Shown in pieces: positions 6,623 to 9,933 of a stretch of 9,933 bases of DNA. This DNA comes from an uncultured Collinsella sp. (GTDB lineage Bacteria; Actinomycetota; Coriobacteriia; Coriobacteriales; Coriobacteriaceae), in contig CABUWD010000077.1 in the NCBI GenBank assembly GCA_902495155.1, positions 1 through 9,933 of the forward strand, in the 5' to 3' direction. The notes beneath the pieces are model-generated. The model had not been told where the DNA came from and made no database searches. It saw nothing but the letters and a program-made list of their open reading frames with translations. Numbering within the stretch: position 1 is the stretch's first letter; each line of letters starts with the position of its first letter. Made by a program: the position numbers and the translations under genes.

Positions 6623-6661
6623 AAACCACCACAAAGGTGCCTGTCCCCTTTGTGGTGGTTT
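6623..6661. repeat. GGGGACAGGCACC hairpin repeat, copy B (inverted; possible terminator)
   Basis: Arms AAACCACCACAAAGG (6623-6637) and CCTTTGTGGTGGTTT (6647-6661) form a perfect 15-bp stem with the loop TGCCTGTCC, the reverse complement of the copy A loop sequence. The plus strand then continues with T's, so stem plus U-tract fits a Rho-independent terminator for the B3/B4 gene, whose stop is 26 bp upstream. Confidence 0.82.
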
Positions 6662-6702
6662 TTATGTTGATGGGTTAACAAATGGGGTATTTGGGTACGG
6701 GT

Positions 6703-6717
6703 GTCGCCTTATGCGAC
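6703..6717. promoter_or_regulatory. Dyad GTCGC-CTTAT-GCGAC upstream of the MarR gene
   Basis: A perfect 5-bp-arm dyad lies 50 bp before the regulator's start, next to a TAAGAT box that could be a -10. MarR proteins often repress their own gene through such dyads, so an autoregulatory operator is plausible. The arms are short and no good -35 is visible. Confidence 0.3.
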
Positions 6718-6766
6718 TAAGATGTTTACCCGTTAGCATTATGCAAGCGAAAGGCGGTCGTCTCCC

Positions 6767-7216
6767 ATGCAGCAGAGCGACGAGACACGTTTCGAGGACT
6801 TTGTCGGACTGATCAGCGGACTCTACAAGGAGATCCAGCGCATTAAGACGTCTGAGGGCGCAAGGCTGGGTCTCAAGGGCTCCGACGTTATGTGCCTGTA
6901 CTATCTTGAGCGCAGCAAGGACGGCCTGACTGGCGCCGACCTGGCTCGCATGGCAGGCGTGACCCGCGCCGCCGTCTCGCGTACGCTCGCGCATCTGGAG
7001 GAGGGTGGCTACGTCGAGGTCGATGATTCGGGCGATGCCGCCGTTAAGTATCGTGCTCCGGTGCGCCTGACCGCTCTGGGCGGCGAGAGCATGAGCGAGG
7101 CGGACCGCATCATTCGCGAGGTGCTCGATACCACCGGTAAGGCTATGGGTGTGGAGCAGCGCGAGCAGATGTATGCGTCGCTGCGCACGATTCTCAACAC
7201 CCTGCGTGAGATCTAA
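6767..7216 (+). CDS. MarR family winged-helix transcriptional regulator
   Basis: This 149-residue protein has the length and layout of MarR dimeric repressors. An N-terminal helix (about 7-30) is followed by a second helical segment (35-50). The helix-turn-helix is LTGADLARMAGVTRAAVSRTLAHLEEGGYVE (54-84), with the recognition helix around 65-78. The wing (85-102) is DDSGDAAVKYRAPVRLT, and a long C-terminal dimerisation helix follows (107-148). The usual wing pattern D-x-R-D/R is replaced by DDSGDAAVKYRAP. The ribosome site is weak: AAAGG lies 12 bases before ATG, which may mean low expression. The next gene encodes a DegV-type fatty-acid-binding protein 119 bp downstream with no hairpin repeat in between, so co-transcription is possible. 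Ligand and targets are unknown. Confidence 0.88.
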   Translation: MQQSDETRFEDFVGLISGLYKEIQRIKTSEGARLGLKGSDVMCLYYLERSKDGLTGADLARMAGVTRAAVSRTLAHLEEGGYVEVDDSGDAAVKYRAPVRLTALGGESMSEADRIIREVLDTTGKAMGVEQREQMYASLRTILNTLREI

Positions 7217-7335
7217 GGCCGCCAAGGCATTTGCTTCCAATTAACAACTGCATAGTCCCGTTTGAGCGCGTATACCGTGCCGGGGCATTGCTGTCAAAAT
7301 TCCCCGCGCGAGGTCCGCGCAAGAAAGGATTCGCT

Positions 7336-8190
7336 ATGTCCATTCGTATTATTACCGATTCCGCGAGCGATATGTCGCCGGCTGAGCACCCCGCTCTGCG
7401 TGTTCTGCCGCTGTCCGTCACCTTTGGCACCGATGTGTACATGGATGGCGTCGACATCGATCACCAGCGCTTTTACGAGATGCTCGTGGAGCGCGATGAG
7501 CTGCCCAAGACCGGCCAGGTCAACCCGTACGCGTTTTCGCAGGCGATTGCCGAGGCGCGTGAGGCCGGCGACGAGGCAGTGATTATTACCGTTGGCGCCA
7601 AGCTTTCGGGCACCAATCAGAGTGCCCGTACCGCACTTGCCGAGGCGCCGGGCGGCGACGTGTTCGTGGTAGATAGCAACAACGTCACCCTGGGCGAGCG
7701 CGTGCTGGTCGAGTATGCGCTGCGCTTGGTGGACGAGGGCCGTAGCGCGGCCCAGATCGCGGCGGCCGGCGAGGCCGTGCGCGACCGTGTGGTCGTCATC
7801 GGCCTGCTCGAGACGCTGGAGTACTTGGTGCGTGGCGGTCGCCTGTCTGCTGCTGCGGGCGCTGTGGGCACGCTGCTCAACGTTAAGCCCGTGGTGGCCG
7901 CCGAGGACGGCCTGATCGTGCAGCTGGGCAAGGCGCGCGGTTCCAAGAACGGCCGTAACCTGCTCAACCAGAAGGTCGAAAAAGCGGGCGGCGTCGACTT
8001 TTCCATGCCGCTGGCGCTGGGCTATACGGGCCTTTCGGACGCCGTGCTCAAGAAGTATATCGAGGACAGCGCGGCACTGTGGGCTGGACACACCGAGAAC
8101 GAGCTGCCCATCCACACCATTGGCGCCACCATCGGCACCCACGTGGGCCCCGGCGCCGTAGCCGTAGCTTTCTTCCGCCCCGCCAACTAG
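7336..8190 (+). CDS. DegV family protein (FakB-like fatty-acid-binding protein)
   Basis: DegV/FakB proteins bind a fatty acid and, in organisms with the FakA kinase, present it for phosphorylation to acyl-phosphate. At 284 residues this is full length for the family. Motifs: TDSASDMS at 7-14; KTGQVNP at 58-64, where many members have TSQP; GAKLSGTNQSA at 87-97; YLVRGGRLS at 163-171; LLNVKPV at 180-186; and the C-terminal IGTHVGPGAVAVAFF with H269. The start ATG has GAAAGGA six bases upstream; an open frame extends back to 7231 without a ribosome site. No fakA is visible in the window, so the kinase partner must be elsewhere. A short GCGCG/CGCGC dyad (7306-7320) lies directly before the ribosome site. 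Hairpin repeat copy C begins 11 bp after the stop. Confidence 0.92.
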   Translation: MSIRIITDSASDMSPAEHPALRVLPLSVTFGTDVYMDGVDIDHQRFYEMLVERDELPKTGQVNPYAFSQAIAEAREAGDEAVIITVGAKLSGTNQSARTALAEAPGGDVFVVDSNNVTLGERVLVEYALRLVDEGRSAAQIAAAGEAVRDRVVVIGLLETLEYLVRGGRLSAAAGAVGTLLNVKPVVAAEDGLIVQLGKARGSKNGRNLLNQKVEKAGGVDFSMPLALGYTGLSDAVLKKYIEDSAALWAGHTENELPIHTIGATIGTHVGPGAVAVAFFRPAN

Positions 8191-8201
8191 CTTTCCGGTC
8201 A

Positions 8202-8240
8202 AAACCACCACAAAGGGGACAGGCACCTTTTTGGTGGTTT
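8202..8240. repeat. GGGGACAGGCACC hairpin repeat, copy C (imperfect stem)
   Basis: Arms AAACCACCACAAAGG (8202-8216) and CCTTTTTGGTGGTTT (8226-8240) pair over 15 positions with one mismatch, a G-to-T change relative to the other copies. The loop GGACAGGCA is in the same orientation as copy A. The next gene's ribosome site begins only 16 bp later, leaving no room for a separate promoter downstream of the hairpin. Confidence 0.8.
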
Positions 8241-8269
8241 ATGCTTGTTTCGGTTGAAAGGAGCATGCG

Positions 8270-8590
8270 ATGGCGTCTGAGGGCTTTTTTGAGCGGGTGT
8301 ATGAGGTGGTCGAGCAGATTCCCGAGGGGATGGTTGCCACCTACGGTCAGGTGGCGCTGCTTGCCGGTCGTCCGCGGAGCGCGCGCTATGTGGGCTATGC
8401 GCTGCACAGCAACCCGCGCCCCGGCCAAATTCCCTGTCATCGCGTGGTGTTTGCCGACGGCCGTATCTGTGAGGGCTTTGCCTTTGGCGGCCCCGATGCC
8501 CAGCGTGAGCTCTTAATGGGGGAGGGCGTGACGTTTACCGATCCCATGCACGTCGACTTGGCCGCCTGTCGCTGGCCTGCCGGACTCTAA
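8270..8590 (+). CDS. MGMT-family protein, DNA-binding/alkyltransferase domain only
   Basis: This 106-residue protein corresponds to the C-terminal domain of O6-alkylguanine-DNA alkyltransferases, which remove alkyl groups from guanine O6 by transfer to a cysteine. It shows VATYGQVALLAGRPRSARYVGYALHSNP and then IPCHRVV. Y25, R39 and C56 match the spacing of the family's tyrosine, arginine finger and acceptor cysteine (14 and 17 residues apart, as in human Y114, R128 and C145). The N-terminal ribonuclease H-like domain of full-length Ogt/Ada-C is absent. In size it resembles alkyltransferase-like proteins, but those usually replace the cysteine (PWHR), whereas here it is kept. It could be an active mini-alkyltransferase or a damage-recognition protein. 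The start has GAAAGGAG six bases upstream. It is probably read through from degV. Confidence 0.85.
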   Translation: MASEGFFERVYEVVEQIPEGMVATYGQVALLAGRPRSARYVGYALHSNPRPGQIPCHRVVFADGRICEGFAFGGPDAQRELLMGEGVTFTDPMHVDLAACRWPAGL

Positions 8591-8606
8591 CAGCTCTGCC
8601 GTGGCC

Positions 8607-8647
8607 AAAACCACCACAAAGGTGCCTGTCCCCTTTGTGGTGGTTTT
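8607..8647. repeat. GGGGACAGGCACC hairpin repeat, copy D (inverted; possible terminator)
   Basis: This is the longest and most regular copy. Sixteen-base arms AAAACCACCACAAAGG (8607-8622) and CCTTTGTGGTGGTTTT (8632-8647) are perfectly complementary around the loop TGCCTGTCC. It lies 16 bp after the stop of the MGMT-family gene and has A- and T-tracts on both sides, so it could terminate transcription from either direction. Confidence 0.82.
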
Positions 8648-8920
8648 ACGCTGTAGGTTTACCAGAGCTAACTTATGGAGAAGGTGTGGTGGCGTACTTT
8701 GCCGTCAGAAAGTAAACCACGGTGAACTATATTGGTTTCAGCAACGGAGCAGGCAATAGGCGATGAAAAAGCCTGCCCTGTTGAGTTTGATTCGCATTCC
8801 TCCCCTCTGTGCGATTCAACGGTGTACTTCGGGAACAGGCCCGCTGGCAACTAGCTGCCGGCGGGCCTGTTCCTGTTTGTCGAGGGGGTGCGATGGACGG
8901 AGCCGAAGCGGTCCGGCTCC
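8648..8920. other. Gene-free gap with several nested stem-loops
   Basis: No convincing protein gene lies between the MGMT-family gene and trpS. The stretch holds four dyads: GTGGT..TACTTT with AAAGTA.ACCAC (8686-8720); GCAGGC/GCCTGC (8749-8754 with 8771-8776); GTTGA..TCGCA with TGCGA.TCAAC (8780-8820), whose loop is the pyrimidine run TTCCTCCCCTCTG; and a long GC hairpin at 8832-8873. CCTGTT at 8777-8782 could instead pair with AACAGG at 8834-8839, so alternative folds exist. On the minus strand a 19-codon frame (8738-8797) follows AGGGGAGGA. A small RNA, a leader peptide or a decayed element are all possible. Confidence 0.4.
8832..8873. terminator. Strong GC hairpin, possible plus-strand terminator
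   Basis: Arms 8832-8849 and 8856-8873 pair over 18 positions (GGAACAGGCCCGC core, one G-U wobble) with a 6-base loop. The plus strand continues with TGTTTGT, a weak T-tract, so it is at best a moderate terminator for transcripts coming from the left. No T-tract follows on the minus strand. Confidence 0.45.
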
Positions 8921-8948
8921 AAAAAAGGCGGACGCCGTAGCGCCCGCC
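8921..8948 (-). terminator. Intrinsic terminator of trpS
   Basis: Read on the minus strand, GGCGGGCGC-TACG-GCGTCCGCC forms a 9-bp stem (one G-U pair) closed by a UNCG-type tetraloop and followed at once by TTTTTT. It lies 35 bp after the trpS stop codon, the classic layout of a Rho-independent terminator. Confidence 0.85.
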
Positions 8949-8983
8949 CTAAAGCAATCGAAAGCTCAAGCCAGCAGATCGGC

Positions 8984-9933
8984 CTAGTACACCATACCCA
9001 TGGCGTCCTGAACCTCGGCCAGGGTCTGCTCGGCGATCTCGTTGGCGCGACGGTTGCCCTCATGCAGGACGTCCTTCACATAGTCCAGATCGTTCTCGTA
9101 GCGCTGGCGACGCTCGCGGATAGGTGCGAAGTACTCGTTGACGGCCTCGGTCACGTACTTCTTGAGCTGGCCGGAGCCGCCCATGCCAATCTCCTCGGCA
9201 ATCTCGACCTCGGAGCGACCGGTGCAGATGGCAGCCGTCGAAAGCAGGCCGGACACGCCGGGGCGGTTCTCGGGATCGAACGTGATCATGCGCTCGGAGT
9301 CGGTCTGGCTCTTCTTGATGCGCTTGGCCGTTTCCTCGGCGGTCATCGAAATATTGATGGCGTTGCCGTAGCTCTTGCTCATCTTGCGACCGTCAAGGCC
9401 GGGCAGCAGCGGGGTCTCGGACAGCAGCGCGTCGACCTCGGGGAACACCTTGCCGTAGCGGTTGTTAAAGCGGCGGGCGATGGTACGGGTGAGCTCGATG
9501 TGCGGCAGCTGGTCGCGGCCGACGGGCACCACATTGCCCTTGCAGAACAGGATGTCGCAGGCCTGGTGCACCGGGTAGGTGAGCAGAAGGCCGGTAAGCT
9601 CGTGGCCCGAGGCCTCCATCTCGGCCTTGACCGTGGGGTTGCGCGCCAGCTCGGCCTCGGACACCAGCGACAGGAACGGCAGCATGAGCTGGTTGGCGGC
9701 GGGCACGGCGGAGTGCGCGTAGATCATGGTCTTGTCGGGGTCGATGCCGCAGGCAAGGTAGTCCATGACCATGTTGTACACGTTGTCCTGGATGTGCTCG
9801 GTGGTGTCGCGGTCGGTGATGACCTGGTAGTCGGCGATGAGTACGTTGGTCCTGGCGCCCATGTTCTGCAGCTCCACGCGGCCCTTGAGGGTGCCAAAGT
9901 AGTGACCCAGGTGCAGACGGCCGGTGGGGCGGG
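8984..9933 (-). CDS. trpS: Tryptophanyl-tRNA synthetase, N-terminal start outside the window
   Basis: This class Ic aminoacyl-tRNA synthetase charges tRNA-Trp with tryptophan using ATP, in the cytosol as a dimer. The visible 316 codons run from RPTGRLHLGHYFGTLKGRVE at the right edge to VQDAMGMVY and a TAG at 8984-8986. HLGH (9902-9913) is the HIGH signature of the ATP site. KMSKS is exact at 9371-9385, within DGRKMSKSYGNAI. VGRDQLPHIELTR is the TrpRS-typical segment between them. With a usual family length of 330-350, only a short N-terminal piece is missing. The frame continues past the GTG at 9877, so that codon is internal. A strong intrinsic terminator follows the gene. Any T-box or attenuator leader would lie outside the window. 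Confidence 0.96.
   Translation of the reverse strand, partial: RPTGRLHLGHYFGTLKGRVELQNMGARTNVLIADYQVITDRDTTEHIQDNVYNMVMDYLACGIDPDKTMIYAHSAVPAANQLMLPFLSLVSEAELARNPTVKAEMEASGHELTGLLLTYPVHQACDILFCKGNVVPVGRDQLPHIELTRTIARRFNNRYGKVFPEVDALLSETPLLPGLDGRKMSKSYGNAINISMTAEETAKRIKKSQTDSERMITFDPENRPGVSGLLSTAAICTGRSEVEIAEEIGMGGSGQLKKYVTEAVNEYFAPIRERRQRYENDLDYVKDVLHEGNRRANEIAEQTLAEVQDAMGMVY

Noticed and set aside
7294..8226. Minus-strand open frame (310 codons) opposite degV
   Set aside because: No motifs or ribosome site; it covers a well-supported DegV gene and runs into repeat copy C.
8755..8800. Fluoride-type riboswitch suggested by AGGCGATGAAAAAGCC
   Set aside because: Only the GGCGATG piece resembles the motif. 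The downstream conserved segments are missing and no transporter gene follows on the plus strand.
8668..8850. 60-codon minus-strand frame in the gap before trpS
   Set aside because: It begins at a TTG with no ribosome site and spans several hairpins. I recognise no family, so the gap is described as structured non-coding DNA.
9877..9879. Start of trpS at the internal GTG
   Set aside because: The frame continues to the window edge and encodes RPTGRLHLGHYFG, which contains the essential HIGH-type motif.

Overview
The window is high-GC bacterial DNA with compact genes, strong Shine-Dalgarno sites and mostly core metabolic content. The gene set is an LctP-type lactate permease, an ATP-dependent PEP carboxykinase, a B3/B4-domain protein, a MarR regulator, a DegV/FakB protein, a small MGMT-family protein and TrpS. 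Together with multicopy intergenic hairpins carrying a GGGGACAGGCACC core, this suggests a gut Coriobacteriia actinobacterium, most likely Collinsella or a close relative. That assignment rests on my recollection of the group and not on a search.

Layout. Positions 1-347 hold the C-terminal end of a metallophosphoesterase. It converges, with a 20-bp gap, on a polytopic flippase-like membrane protein on the minus strand (368-1948). A 180-bp divergent intergenic region with a perfect TTGAAC-N5-GTTCAA dyad leads into the lactate permease gene (2129-3700). Next comes a dense block of repeats and dyads (3702-3937), made of two large inverted repeats, a 27-bp tandem repeat and two small palindromes, just before pckA (3979-5649). 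After pckA there is a good sigma-70-like promoter and a leader with four consecutive hairpins before a B3/B4-domain gene (5877-6596). Then come a MarR-family regulator (6767-7216), a DegV-family fatty-acid-binding protein (7336-8190) and a minimal MGMT-family protein (8270-8590). A 393-bp convergent gap holds several hairpins and the trpS terminator. The window ends inside trpS (8984-9933, minus strand).

How the parts work together. The permease and PckA fit lactate uptake and carbon flow between C3 and C4 acids. MarR and DegV are neighbours and might form a fatty-acid-related pair, by analogy with FabT and FakB. The most distinctive feature is a hairpin family with CCACCACAAAGG/CCTTTGTGGTGG arms and a constant 9-nt loop. 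It lies 11-26 bp behind four of the five stop codons between 5649 and 8590, and its orientation alternates from copy to copy. It looks like a REP-like mobile repeat that may also serve as a bidirectional terminator.

I see no CRISPR array, prophage, insertion-sequence transposase, tRNA or rRNA. I found no complete new multi-gene system. The best leads are non-coding: the repeat family, the leader before the B3/B4 gene and the structured gap before trpS.
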